Positions 51,104 to 61,314 of a stretch of DNA of 64,000 bases are shown in pieces. A program made the position numbers and the translations under genes. This DNA is from Aurelia coerulea. Its lineage: Eukaryota; Cnidaria; Scyphozoa; Semaeostomeae; Ulmaridae. The notes under the pieces were generated by a model. It saw nothing but the letters and a program-made list of their open reading frames with translations. It was not told the origin of the DNA and made no database searches. The stretch's first letter is position 1. Each line of letters begins with the position of its first letter. The DNA is taken from assembly GCA_039566865.1 (NCBI GenBank), contig CM076952.1:13908501-13972500 (forward strand), read 5' to 3'.

Positions 51104-52212
51104 TCAGGATACACATTGATAACAGCAGTAACATTGAAGTGTTAATCCTGTAAAAAGATTCGCATTATGCTCCCAATCTATGCCAACAACATCATATAGG
51201 AATACCTGCTCAATAAAACTTTTCATTTTTCGAGTTTTTATCACTTTATAGCCCTCTACTACTGCTCCATTAAACTTACGGACACAGTATACCATATAAT
51301 GATCACTCATAGAAACTTCATGCACTCCTGACTTGATGATGTTTCTGCCACATGTTGTAGCTATATGATCAATTATGGAAGAGGTATCTAAAGTGACCCT
51401 GGTTGGCTCTTTGATAAGCTGATTGAAGCTGAACAGCTCTTACAGACAAGTCACATGTCTTGTGTCATTGTTGATGGGCTGATCAGCCTGCTTTGTTGTG
51501 AGATCACAATTCGTGTCTCCAAGAAGGACGATCTCTTTTCCTTCTTTGTCCAAATCGGAAAGAACCTTTTCCAGCTTATTGAAAGAAGCAACAGGGTCAC
51601 TTGGTGGTCTGTACCAAGCAAGAAGTAAAAAGGATTTGCTTTTTGGTGGTTCAACGTCAATGCAAATGATTCCAAATCATCAATAGGAACATCAGAACGT
51701 AGCTTATATTTGATAGAGTTTCTTATATAAATAGAAACACCACCTCCGCTGCTTGTCCTGTCCAAGCATTCTTGTTGGTAGCCAGGGAGACTGGTCAACT
51801 CTTTAGGGTAATTAGGATCAAGCTTAGCTTCATTAAGTGCAAGAATATGAATACCTAGACTCCTAATTAGTAGTTGGACCTCGTCAAAGTGACTACGGAG
51901 ACCATTAATATTCAGAGATGCAAATGCCATACCTTTCTTAAACCCAAGATGCTGATGACACAAGTCTGAACAATTTCTGGTGATGTAACTCACCCAAACG
52001 CTACCTCCAAGCATAGCAAACGGCTGAACGGAACTGCGGGAGGGAGACGCGATGATGGCCAGCTGGAGGATGTCGATAGCCTTGCTCATGTTTGTGACAA
52101 ATTTAGCAGTTATATTGTGAAAGTTAAATGGAAACATTATTACGAATGGCTTGTTTACATCGCAAAGAGCCGTTTTACCTTCGTATCTTTGCAAATTGAA
52201 GAAGGACAGCAT
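51104..52212 (-). pseudogene. LINE apurinic-type endonuclease
   Basis: The frame from 52,212 to 51,451 has the start of the domain: FASLNINGLRSHFDEV (NxNG motif), HILALNEAKLD (catalytic Glu), SSGGGVSIYIRNSIKYK and PFYFLLG. The end of the domain, SMSDHYMVYCVRKFNG (SDH motif), is in another frame at 51,104-51,325, with GD-N remnants (LLGDTNCDL-like, antisense of 51,500-51,530) between. Upstream of the NxNG motif is a leader of about 90 codons with no known domain. Confidence 0.82.
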
Positions 52213-52215
52213 AGA

Positions 52216-52591
52216 TATTCAACGATTTTTTTGGGCCTTAGGCCACGATCCTAGTTTTCGACACCATCTTGGTCTTGGAGCTCGCAGCAGCTTACGTCTG
52301 AAACACAGCCCAAGGTCAATAAAAGCGTTTATCATCGCAATATCATTACTGGCTGGTGATATAAGCACAAACCCAGGACCAAGAACCATAAAATACCCGT
52401 GTGGAATATGCAGAACATCAGTGAAAGCCAGAGACGATGCTATATGCTGTGACACATGCGATACGTGGCATCACATTCGACCACAATGCCTGGGTATGAA
52501 GCTAGACGACTATCAATCATATCAACTACCAACCTTGAATGGTCATGTGAATCATGCAAGAATCAAAATCAAAATGCTGAACGTGACATGA
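52216..52591 (+). CDS. LINE N-terminal part: 2A-like NPGP motif and PHD finger
   Basis: The frame reads IDIQRFFWALGHDPSFRH, a basic stretch, a hydrophobic run (AFIIAISLLAG), then DISTNPGP and YPCGICRTSVKARDDAICC, DTCDTWHH, CLGMKLDDYQ. The Cys/His spacing fits a PHD finger (C4-H-C3), whose last pair (WSCESC) lies in the next frame at about 52,530, beyond a frameshift. DxExNPGP is the core of 2A ribosome-skipping peptides, known in some LINEs of sea urchins and trypanosomes; here Ser replaces Glu. PHD fingers bind histone tails and are known in some LINE ORFs. A targeting role is inference. Confidence 0.75.
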
Positions 52592-53046
52592 GATCCGAAT
52601 TTCAAAAAATAAAAGATGACCTCAACATACCTGGGGTGAAGATAGGCCACCTGAATGTAAATGGCCTACTCAGTAAAATGGCTGAAGTGAAAATCCTCCT
52701 GCAGGAGACAAACCTCGACATCCTTGCAGTGACAGAAACAAAAATATCAGCAGATTTAGTCAACCAAATTGAAATTGAAGGCTATTCTTTGGTCAGAAAG
52801 GATCGAAACAATAATGATGGAGGCGTCTTAATTTACTACAAAGATACACTTGTGGCGCATGAAGAAACAAAGCTTGTCTCGATGAACGAAAGGAAAGAGA
52901 CGGTTTGGTTAAATGTTGTATCCCAGTCGCAAACTTGGCTCGTTGGGTGTATTTACCGCCCCCCTGACAATAATCTATTCTTCGATGAATTTCATGAGGT
53001 ACTGGAAAGAATCTGGCTTAACAGGAAAAATGTTTTGCTAGTTTGA
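52456..53046 (+). CDS. LINE apurinic-type endonuclease (first part)
   Basis: This frame begins with the end of the PHD finger (LEWSCESCKNQNQN) and then holds the endonuclease: GHLNVNGLLSKMAEV (NxNG), DILAVTETKISAD (catalytic Glu), NNNDGGVLIYYKDT and VGCIYRPPDNN. It ends at VLLV-stop, where GDLN is expected: the first base change makes GGA into TGA at 53,044-53,046. The frame continues without shift into the next segment, so this is one ORF with one nonsense change. Confidence 0.88.
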   Translation: MRYVASHSTTMPGYEARRLSIISTTNLEWSCESCKNQNQNAERDMRSEFQKIKDDLNIPGVKIGHLNVNGLLSKMAEVKILLQETNLDILAVTETKISADLVNQIEIEGYSLVRKDRNNNDGGVLIYYKDTLVAHEETKLVSMNERKETVWLNVVSQSQTWLVGCIYRPPDNNLFFDEFHEVLERIWLNRKNVLLV

Positions 53047-55503
53047 GATCTAAATCGTGATCTGCTATTTAAAGGAAAAACAAACGATCAGAAAGCCCTA
53101 GGGAAAAGGTTGAATCGAATTTTACAAGTTCATGGCCTAAAGAATGTCACCAAGGAGGCAACAAGAATCCCTAAGGAAACACAAACCCTTATTGATGTGA
53201 TCGTAACCAGCAAGAGTGATAGCATAACAGCAAGTGGCGTCTCACATTTGGGAATATCTGATCACAGTTTCATATACGCCAATTTACGAATGGGAAAAAT
53301 GAGACAAAAAATGGTGACGAAAACAATCAATAACTATAAGCACTTTGATGAAAATAAGTTTAAAGCCGAAATCGAGGCTGCCCCTTGGAGTGTCTGCGAA
53401 ATATTTGACGATCTCGAAGACCAAGTCTGGGCGTGGGAACATTTATTTAAGAACATTTCATCTGCTCATATACCGAAGAGAAAGGTCAGAACCAGAACGA
53501 ATTCCCTCCCCTGGTTGAACCTCGAAATCAGAAAAGCCCAAAACAAACGCTGCAAACTCCTTAAGCAATTAAAGAAGAACAAAGATGAGGAAACATGGCA
53601 AATGTACAAACAACTGAGGAACAAGATACAGAAAATGCTAAAGGAAGCTGAAATGGTGTACCGGAGAAACCAATTTGGCAAAGCCTCAAACAGCAAAGAA
53701 TTTTGCCAAGTAGTAAGGAAGGTGAATGGAAAAGCCAAGAAAAAATCGATTCCTCCAATAAATGATGGAAATGGTAACATGTTAACCTCTGATCTCGAAA
53801 AAGCTGAAAGTATTAATGATTACTTTGCAACCATCGGAAAGGAGCTGGCAAATAATTTTAGCAGTAATGAAGCTACATCTGAGCACTATTATAAAGTGAC
53901 ACCATCTACAAATTCGATCAGTATTACAGAGGAGCAAGTAATAAGGAAGCTCGAAAACATCCCTCAGAAAGCAGGTGGAATGGACGGGATAAGTGCACGA
54001 GAAATGGCTGCTGCTGGAGAAAAGCTCTTCGAAGGGCTTTACGGAATATACAGTAGAAGTATAAATGAAAGCAAGTTCCCTGATCATTGGAAGACAGGAC
54101 AAGTAAATGCAGCTTTCAAGAGAGGAACATCTTCAGAAAGAGCCAACTACAGACCCTTGACAATGCTAAATTTGAGTAGCAAGGTCCTAGAAGATTTAGT
54201 ATGTGACTCGATTGACAGTCATACTGCTGACACAGGATTAATTCATCCAAACCAATGGGCATTCCAGAAAGGTATCTCTACGGAATCACTACTTCTATTT
54301 CTCACTGAGACTTGGAAAAAAGCAACCGATGATGGTTTCGAAGTTGGAGTTCTATTCGTTGGCTTCAAGAAAGCCTTCGACACGATAAATCATGATGTGT
54401 TGAAAGCAAAACTGCACGCAGCTGGCATATCCGGTGCCTTCCATGATTGGCTGTCTTCATATCTATCAAACAGAAAGCAGTTTGTGGCCATTAACAGAGT
54501 GAAATCAAACACACAACCAGTGGAAGTAGGAATACCCCAGGGATCTTTACTTGGCCCTAGGCTCTTTATATTGTATGTCAATGACTTACCGGCTATAGAA
54601 ACAGCTGGCCATATCCACATGTTCGCTGACGATACAACTATTTACTTTATCGGAAAGGATGTGGAAACTATTGTTGACGCTTTAAACTCAATATTGGTAA
54701 AGTTTTATAACTGGTGTCAGCAAAATAAACTCACAGTTCACGCAGGTAAAACGGAGGCTATGCTTATTTCTGGCACCCCCTTCATAGGGCCAATGAGAGA
54801 AATAAAATTTGGGGAATCTATTATACAGTTCAAGGAACAGTCAAAATGCTTAGGAGTTTTAATTGATAACAAACTAAGCTGGAGACCACAGGTCGATGCA
54901 GTTCGCAAACAGTATGCCGCAAAGCTTAAACAACTGAAACGCCTGAAAGGGTTACCAAGCAAAGCCATGGAAGAAATTTACTACAAAGCGATTGTATCCA
55001 CCGTAACATACTGTATATCGATATGGGCAACATCACATGTTTCATTAATAAATCAGCTAGAGTCATTGCACATTAAAGCTGCTAAATTAATACATGGTAT
55101 CCCCAGCAAAACGAGTGAAACTGAAGTCCTTGACTTAGTACAATGGAAGCCATTAATTCACATCTATAAAAGAAGACTTGCTTCCCTTATGTTTCAAATT
55201 CATACCAAGTCCTTGCCTAAACAGTTAATCGATCTATTTGAAAGGAAAGAGACTCCAGCTCGTGAATTAAGGAGCAAGAACTGTTTCACACAAATAAGAC
55301 CTAGAACGGAATATGGTCGCCTTACCATTCAATTTAGGGGTCCAGCAGTTTGGGGAGTGATTCCCCAAGGGATGAAAGAGTTGAAGACTTTCGAAAGTTT
55401 CAAAAGAAATCTAAAATCATGTGGACACAAACCAAAAACGATCCACTTTGATAAAGGACAAGTGGCTACAACTTTTATGGACTCAAATTATAAATATTTT
55501 TAA
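53047..55503 (+). CDS. LINE endonuclease end, reverse transcriptase and C-terminus
   Basis: Same frame as the preceding segment after the TGA. It starts DLNRDLLFKGK, with the endonuclease end LGISDHSFIY. It then has a basic linker (RNKIQKMLKEAEMVYRRN), KAGGMDGISAREM, NYRPLTMLNLSSKVLEDLV, motif A LFVGFKKAFDTINHDVL, motif B EVGIPQGSLLGPRLFILYV, catalytic FADD in MFADDTTIYF, LGVLIDNKLSW and a CR1/L2-type C-terminal region (LESLHIKAAKLIHG, QFRGPAVWGVIP). Motif A has Gly where most LINEs have Asp (VGFKKAF for VDFKKAF), so catalysis is probably lost. About 800 codons, otherwise open. Confidence 0.92.
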   Translation, partial: DLNRDLLFKGKTNDQKALGKRLNRILQVHGLKNVTKEATRIPKETQTLIDVIVTSKSDSITASGVSHLGISDHSFIYANLRMGKMRQKMVTKTINNYKHFDENKFKAEIEAAPWSVCEIFDDLEDQVWAWEHLFKNISSAHIPKRKVRTRTNSLPWLNLEIRKAQNKRCKLLKQLKKNKDEETWQMYKQLRNKIQKMLKEAEMVYRRNQFGKASNSKEFCQVVRKVNGKAKKKSIPPINDGNGNMLTSDLEKAESINDYFATIGKELANNFSSNEATSEHYYKVTPSTNSISITEEQVIRKLENIPQKAGGMDGISAREMAAAGEKLFEGLYGIYSRSINESKFPDHWKTGQVNAAFKRGTSSERANYRPLTMLNLSSKVLEDLVCDSIDSHTADTGLIHPNQWAFQKGISTESLLLFLTETWKKATDDGFEVGVLFVGFKKAFDTINHDVLKAKLHAAGISGAFHDWLSSYLSNRKQFVAINRVKSNTQPVEVGIPQGSLLGPRLFILYVNDLPAIETAGHIHMFADDTTIYFIGKDVETIVDALNSILVKFYNWCQQNKLTVHAGKTEAMLISGTPFIGPMREIKFGESIIQFKEQSKCLGVLIDNKLSWRPQVDAVRKQYAAKLKQLKRLKGLPSKAMEEIYYKAIVSTVTYCISIWATSHVSLINQLESLHIKAAKLIHGIPSKTSETEVLDLVQWKPLIHIYKRRLASLMFQIHTKSLPKQLIDLFERKETPARELRSKNCFTQIRPRTEYGRLTIQFRGPAVWGVIPQGMKELKTFESFKRNLKSCGHKPKTIHFDKGQVATTFMDSNYKYF

Positions 55504-55581
55504 AAGGCTTGTAAACACACTTTAGTTTTATTTTTTCTTAGAAATCGATAAAAAATTGTAATTAGGCTTTATTTTCTTTTA

Positions 55582-55628
55582 AGGCAGGTCCACACCAGCC
55601 CTCGGGCTGACCCAAACCTGACCTGCCT
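55582..55628 (+). other. LINE 3'-UTR hairpins
   Basis: An outer stem AGGCAGGTC/GACCTGCCT encloses a perfect inner hairpin CAGCCC-TC-GGGCTG. It lies just before the (TATG)n tail. Such 3' hairpins are thought to be the RT recognition signal in CR1/L2-type LINEs. Confidence 0.75.
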
Positions 55629-55663
55629 CAACAAATATTTTATGTATGTATGTATGTATGTAT

Positions 55664-56255
55664 GTTCGCTCACCAGTACAATATGCATTTTCTCTGTTAG
55701 CAATTTGGGGTTAGACCAGCTACAAACATCAAAGGTTCGGTAGTTTTGCAACCAGATTGGATGCAAATTTATTCACACCTTTGTTGATTAGGTGGAGCCC
55801 TCTTCTTAATGTCATTTGCACTAATGACTTCGTTATTTACAATGTTAGGCCAAGACTAAGGATCTTCTTGTTCAGGGCCTCAATTATCTTTCCTGCAGCT
55901 CCGTTATTCATTCTCTTCCATTTGTTATCCATTGTTATCCATCTATTGATATCCATTGTTATCCATTATTCGTTATCCATTTGAATGCTCTTATCAAGAG
56001 ATATCGAGTGATTGCATTATGATCAATGATTTATGATTATCCTGGGGAGAACTAGCCTCCCTTCTTTAGCTTTCCAGCTGACCACGTGTTCAAAGACGTT
56101 GGTCACGTGATCAGTGTCTACCATTTTTTGATTTTTTTTCAATGTTTGATTAACCTATTACATTTTAGGAAAATTCAAGAAGTCTCACTTCTTTATCTTT
56201 GGAACTAACGGCACTGCAACAAATGAACTTTGCCACAGGAACTTTGTGCCCTCCC
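55664..56255. other. No gene seen
   Basis: Non-coding as far as I can tell. A short run of imperfect TTATCCAT(TG) repeats is at 55,915-55,985. Confidence 0.5.
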
Positions 56256-58619
56256 CACTGGGGCGTAACTAGACCAATAATTTCGGAGGGGTGAAAAAGG
56301 TTTTTGCCCTGCAAAAGTGAGTGGTGCCCTGCAGACCTCGAGGCAAACGTTCGTCTATATGTTTCTAAGGCTTTACCAATGTAAATTTGTCATTTAAGGA
56401 TGAGTTTCTAAGCAATAGCAACAGAAAAAATATTTGAAACTTAACTGCTGTGCAATATCTATTTGTCTATACTGGACATGAATTATTTGATGTCAGTTTT
56501 GATTTGGCTTTGTAATAAAGTTTACATCTCACGTCATATATGAGGGGCGCTTTTTTCGCCAAAAAAGGGGTGCCAAGCTGAGTTTTCATCGTGAAGGGAA
56601 GGGCAGCAGTTGCCCCCATTTGCCCCCTTCCCTAAATCCGCCAGTGATGGGCAGGAGGAAAATAACTTGCAAAAATGTCTTCAACTGTTTATTTGCTTGG
56701 CTTTTTCATTGGTGGCAGAGGCAAGCTTTCATATTTTCAGAATACTCAGCAATAAGAGAATCAAAGACCAAGCACATTTCCTTCTGGTAAAATTCTTGGC
56801 ACGACAACACAGCCGTTGTTGCTAGATTTTCGTCAGTTCGTCTGGGTGGACTTCTCACTCTGTAGTGACGTTGGCATTCTGATGTCTGATCGATTTCTTG
56901 CTTTTCAGCAAAGGCAACCATAGAAGCCAGCTGCACATTCATTGCCGTTTCATCATTTCATATTTCCTCCAGATTTTCTACAGTTGCATCAATGAGCTTT
57001 AACTTTTATTTTAACTTTCAAGGCTACTACATCTGCATTCACTACTGCATCAATCGTTCTTGGGATGCATTCATAGTTTCGCCAGACTGAATCAATTGAT
57101 TGTGCGCAAGAGAGACTTTTTTGAAAAAATTCTCAGCTTCAGGGAATTCTCTACCTTTTTCGTGGTATTTCCAAAAACTTTGTATCGTTTACAGCTTCCA
57201 CTTAAAAATACGCAAAGATCTTCCAGTCCTGCATGCATGGAGGTCACAACGGCGCTCCACTGGCAGCAGTACTCGTTAAAGGTATTGGATCGAGGAACCT
57301 TGGCAGGGAATGTAAGGTACCGATCTGTCCAACATGTCCTGTAAACAACGCTAAGTACCCTTGATCCGTCCAGACATCGACGCAGCAAAATCATAGGTTT
57401 GGAGAGATAAACCATCAATACCAATGCCATTGTCCTCAAGTGAAGCAAGAACATCTTTAGTTGTGTCTTTTCCATGCTTATCAATGCATTATTTCATTTT
57501 AACAACTCTCTCGCGTGAAGCTCCGTCATTGGCAACGAACCTTGAGGCTGCAATCAATTTATCTTAGTGCCCTTTCTATTTTCAGCAAGTGCCCCTTTGG
57601 CTTAATGAAAAAAGCACCCTTGACGTGTCGTGCCCCCCACCCAGTTTGAGATGCTTCCTACGTTCCTGATCGGCAGACACAGAGTGGATTCCTGGCGCAG
57701 CAATTTCAGTTTTTATCCTGCTTCTGCCTTCTGACATCCTCAGCAAGCAAATGCACCAACTCGTTTTGAGATCATGCGCTGGTGTATTTAGTGCTCTAAG
57801 GCTTCAAACGTTTGTGTTCGAACCATTCCTTCAAAGTAGGACAATGCCTGGACATTAGATTGATCAACTGAGCAAAGTTGCCATGAAAGACAGCGATTGC
57901 CTCGAAAGGGTTCTTGCCACATAAAAAAGGATTGGTTAATATAGTTAAATGTGTGCTGCACACCTGGGGGGGGGGGGGGTACTTGACTTAAATTTGTACG
58001 GGGGTGTGCCAACGAAAAAATCTTTTTTTACCCTGCTCCAAAATTTTTCGCTCAAAATGATAACCTGTTCTAGAAAAAATTAATGAAAAGTATACTCAAA
58101 AACATGAAATTTGACCGAAAAACGACCCGATCTAGCAGAATATTCCCCTTTGACATGTTTTGACAACCTGGTCTAGAACAATTGCCTCATTTTGATACCC
58201 TGTGCTAGAAAAAATTGGTGAAAACGATACCCTTAAAAACGGCACATCCCCGTCGGACAAATATACTAAGTACCCCCCCCCCCCCCCCCCCCGGGGGGCT
58301 GCACACAGCATTTTGAAAGACCTTCTCTACCAAGCTGGAGATATCAGTCACTACGACTAACCGGCAGTTATGTGCCCCTAATATTGGTGGGTTTTGCGTT
58401 TTGCCAAGTAAAATTTGCGTTTGAAACAATTCCGAAATTGACAACTGATTGCAAATTTCAAGACAGCTTAGCATGACTGCAAGACTTGTTACGCGGTTGC
58501 TGCGCTGAATAAAATTCTTCTTGGCGCCCTGCAAAATCTTCGATTGCCCTGCGAAATCCGCAATATTTGAGATTGGGGGGTGTCACACCCCTCCACACCC
58601 CCCTCAATTTTCGCCCCTG
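56256..58619 (-). pseudogene. Degraded hAT-like DNA transposon
   Basis: The left end CACTGGGGCGTAAC and the right end TTTTCGCCCCTG are inverted hAT-style termini. Minus-strand frames with many stops read NPPILGAHNCRLVVVTDIS and VTSLAVMLSCLEICNQLSI near 58,330-58,500, MSGRIKG-like and PYIPCQGSS-like phrases near 57,300-57,400, and LEDLCVFLSGSCKRYKVFG near 57,160-57,220. That order resembles zinc-finger-MYM/hAT-type transposase-derived proteins, but decay prevents a firm call. A MITE is inserted at 57,964-58,297. No target duplication was found. Confidence 0.45.
57964..58297. mobile_element. MITE with poly-G ends, 9-bp target duplication
   Basis: Starts CTGGGGG(G)n-TACTTGAC and ends CTAAGTAC(C)n-GGGGG. 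GCTGCACAC is duplicated at 57,955-57,963 and 58,298-58,306. The inner phrase ACGGGGGTGTGCC matches the complement of GGCACATCCCCGT. It is related in end structure and duplication size to the MITE at 9131-9555. Non-coding. Confidence 0.85.
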
Positions 58620-59076
58620 CAGTCCCCAGGTAGATAGGGTTAATACCTAGGTCAGTTTGATACTACCTGCTAGATTAAAGAGGCAGTTAGACGTGACGCT
58701 GCATTTTGACCGTCTTTCAATGGAAAATGCTTGGGCTAAGCAGTGTCTCGTCAATGAAGATTCTGAATAGGATTGCAGCACATTTTAATCTGATTGCATC
58801 GAAGATGCTGTTCACAATTTTGCGAATTGAAATGAAATATAATGTTCGTCTATATCGATTTCATCCATTTACAAAGTTATTTTGTTAATCACAAGCTTGT
58901 ACATAGTAAAAGCTGAATTGGGTCATTTTCAACCTTCATTGACGTCATTGACCACACGGCACTGACAACTGGGTTGAATGCAATGATTCAAGGAAAGCAA
59001 TGGATGAAAGAAAATGAAATGTGAGAAGTATTTGTTGATTATTTATTACTACACATCTACCTTTACATCTACCTAC

Positions 59077-59346
59077 CTGTAGCCTCCAGAGCAGCAACAC
59101 ACACCATGCGTTCGCTGGGCAAATTATCCAAAAAATCTGCCATCTTTTGTCCCTCAGCTCTTCCTCGGATTGGGTCTGCGGTATCAAAATTCTTTGACAT
59201 GAGGTAATTTCCAGCTCTATCTAAGAGAACAACATTCATCCCACGTTGCATTGTACTTCTTTCAAACCCATTAATTTTGATCGATGCAATTTTGCCGTAC
59301 TCAGCATCAGATTGTGATTCTGAGCACATCTCAACTTTAATTTTAC
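59077..59346 (-). CDS. ILEI/FAM3-type domain exon, first half
   Basis: A 270-nt minus-strand exon with acceptor TCTTTGAACAG and donor ACAG then GTAGGTAG; it enters and leaves in phase 1. It reads IKVEMCSESQSDAEYGKI, ASIKINGFERSTMQRGMNVV, LLDRAGNYLMSKNFDTAD and MADFLDNLPSERMVCVAAL. This is the first half of an ILEI domain: a strand with (I/V)xxNG, then RGxNVVxLD, then FDT, then FL+ (L)P, then VAA. Vertebrate FAM3 proteins and POMGNT1 share the pattern. The phase-1 exit matches the phase-1 entry of the exon at 36,462-36,704, which supplies the second half. Upstream exons and the rest of the protein lie outside the window. Confidence 0.78.
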
Positions 59347-59668
59347 CTGTTCAAAGAAAATTGACGTTCATTATTGAAGCGTGTAGTGGTAGATTAAAGT
59401 ATCACAAAATAACGTGACGGAGAAAATGCAATGTTCAAATGCATACGCAAACACCGGCGGGTCAACTCTAGGGGTCCAAGTAGAATCTACAATGTTTTTT
59501 TTATCTAGAATAGAAAAACAAAACAAAAAATGCTTTTTTTAATCTTTCTATATACTCTCAAAAAATGGGCCTAAAATAGTTTTCCAGCATACGTGATCAC
59601 ATGTTAAAAGATGAAATCACGAGAAACAAATAATTAGTGTGACTTTTTGCAAATATCTCCTTTCATAC

Positions 59669-59700
59669 CGGGTGTCCCAGAAGAGTACTCCCGTTTGAAA
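59669..59700 (+). repeat. Solo mariner-like end
   Basis: TACCGGGTGTCCCAGAAGAG is the same terminus type as at 21,687 and 25,985. No matching second end was found nearby. A similar lone end, TACCGGGTGAGTCAGAAAAA, is at about 63,763. Confidence 0.5.
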
Positions 59701-59928
59701 AATCGCAGAAATCGCCCAAAATTCGATTATAATTTCATTTTTCTGACATAGCAAGGCTTTGGATCATATCATCTATCTTTTGTGTTGTCGATGCTCCAGG
59801 CAATGGGTAAATGACATGGCCCAGATCTTCATTTCCTAGTAAAATATATGCTTTTTGACGGCAGATTCAGAACCTGCTTTGTCAATTTTGTTCAAATCAA
59901 GGAAAGATTTGAGCTGAATTTAATCTAA

Positions 59929-60373
59929 GGGCCTGTTTATATGAGACGAGCCAGCCCGCCTGACCGGGCTGGCTCGTCGAGGCGGGATGATTTTAGTTTG
60001 TGTTTATATGAGTGAAAACAATCCCGGCCAGACGGGCTGGCCTCGTAATGCTGCATGTTATGACATATCAAGGGATTTTGAAAGACAATGGCCAGACAAC
60101 CACTTTCAAATTAAACAATGCAATCTCGCCTACGCAAATCAGTTACGCAAATCAATCAATCAATTATACCGGGCCACCCCGCCTGACGCTGTTTATATGA
60201 GCTTGCTTCACCGGAATGCCGCCTACCCAACTCACAGATCTCGGCTCACCGGGCTGGCCCGCTGCTCATATAAACACAACTTTATTTAACAAAGGATGTC
60301 TTTGTTCACTCAGATCTCACCTAGGTGAGCCAGCCCGGTTAGGCGGGCTGGCCCGCCTCATATAAACAGGCCC
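59929..60373. mobile_element. PIF/Harbinger-like MITE with TAA target duplication
   Basis: The left end GGGCCTGTTTATATGAG and the right end CTCATATAAACAGGCCC are inverted repeats. TAA flanks both sides (59,926-59,928 and 60,374-60,376). GGGCC-type ends and a TAA/TTA duplication are characteristic of the PIF/Harbinger group. The phrase TTTATATGAG recurs inside with GCCAGCCCG palindromes. Non-coding. The next 940 bases (60,377-61,306) show no feature. Confidence 0.88.
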
Positions 60374-61314
60374 TAAGATTGCTCAATTATGGCATCATAG
60401 CATTTATGACGTCATTAAAATGTTGCCAATTTAGTCAAAATTAAAAAAGCTATTGATAATTCAAAAGCCCTAATCAAATAAAGTCTAACTGCATTATTTT
60501 AAACCGCATTTGAATTACCTGCAAAGATTTACAACCATATTATTACAACAAGAGTCATTTATTGACGTCATCAAAATACCGGGCGCAATCGTACATGGCT
60601 GATGGATATGCTTCAAATGTTCTGTCGCTAAAAGACTAGCCTACATCATGAGCATTTTTTGGAATTTCCTCGAAATAAAGATTTTGAGAAATAATTTTGA
60701 AAATGGTGTCATCTCAGTGAACTTGAATTGAACTTGAAAGGCGTGGTTTCATAAATATTTTCTCTATTTTCTCGCTTCGCTCACTGTCGGCACTGACAGT
60801 AGTTGCCCCCTAGGATTTCTTCACTGGCGCCATCTCTGGTTCTATCTTGGCAGAAATTTAACATTACTTCAATCATAAAAGCAATGTCTTCCCTCGTGAT
60901 TTTGAAAATAGGGTCCCTTTTTGCTGGAAAAAGGCCCCTTTTGCAAAAAAAAGAGAGTTTGTTTATCTGATTTTAATTTTCGAATGATGGAGATCCCTAC
61001 AATTGAATCCTTCGGTGTCAGTAAACTTAGTAAAAGAAATAATTACAATCGAGAGTGAAGACACTGATGGTGAACAAGGGGCAGCTTTTCAGCAATAGTA
61101 AAGGTTGCTTGCAATTACTGTTCAGCGTGTGCTTTGAGGCTTTTATCAAAATATCTACTCAACAATAGGACCTATGACAATCTACACTTAGCATAAATCT
61201 TTTTCTAATTTTAAAGGAAATCTATGCATATACAAGCCTTTGACAAAAATAACATTACCAAAACAACAGGCCGTTACACGTGCCGCGCCATATTTGGGTA
61301 ATTTACGTAAAAAT

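Larger units (their letters stand above)
49975..52212 (-). mobile_element. CR1/L2-like LINE with its RT core deleted
   Basis: The minus strand contains an endonuclease (52,212-51,104 in pieces), the linker to RT and the first RT motif. It then jumps directly to the C-terminal tail and 3' UTR, which ends at the TAA tract. The palm (motifs A to C) is missing. The family resembles the LINEs at 3865-6295 and 38,429-39,353. The 5' end faces the 5' end of the next LINE. Confidence 0.85.
52216..55660 (+). mobile_element. CR1/L2-like LINE with PHD finger, nearly intact
   Basis: In order: hydrophobic leader ending in NPGP, PHD-type zinc finger, apurinic endonuclease, RT, C-terminal region, 3' UTR with hairpins and a (TATG)n tail at 55,640-55,663. 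Only two lesions are obvious: a frameshift inside the PHD finger and a TGA at 53,044-53,046. It is the best-preserved non-PLE element in the window. Confidence 0.9.

Noticed and set aside
59987..60289. Plus-strand 100-codon frame
   Set aside because: Lies wholly inside the Harbinger-like MITE and reads through its palindromes; no domain.
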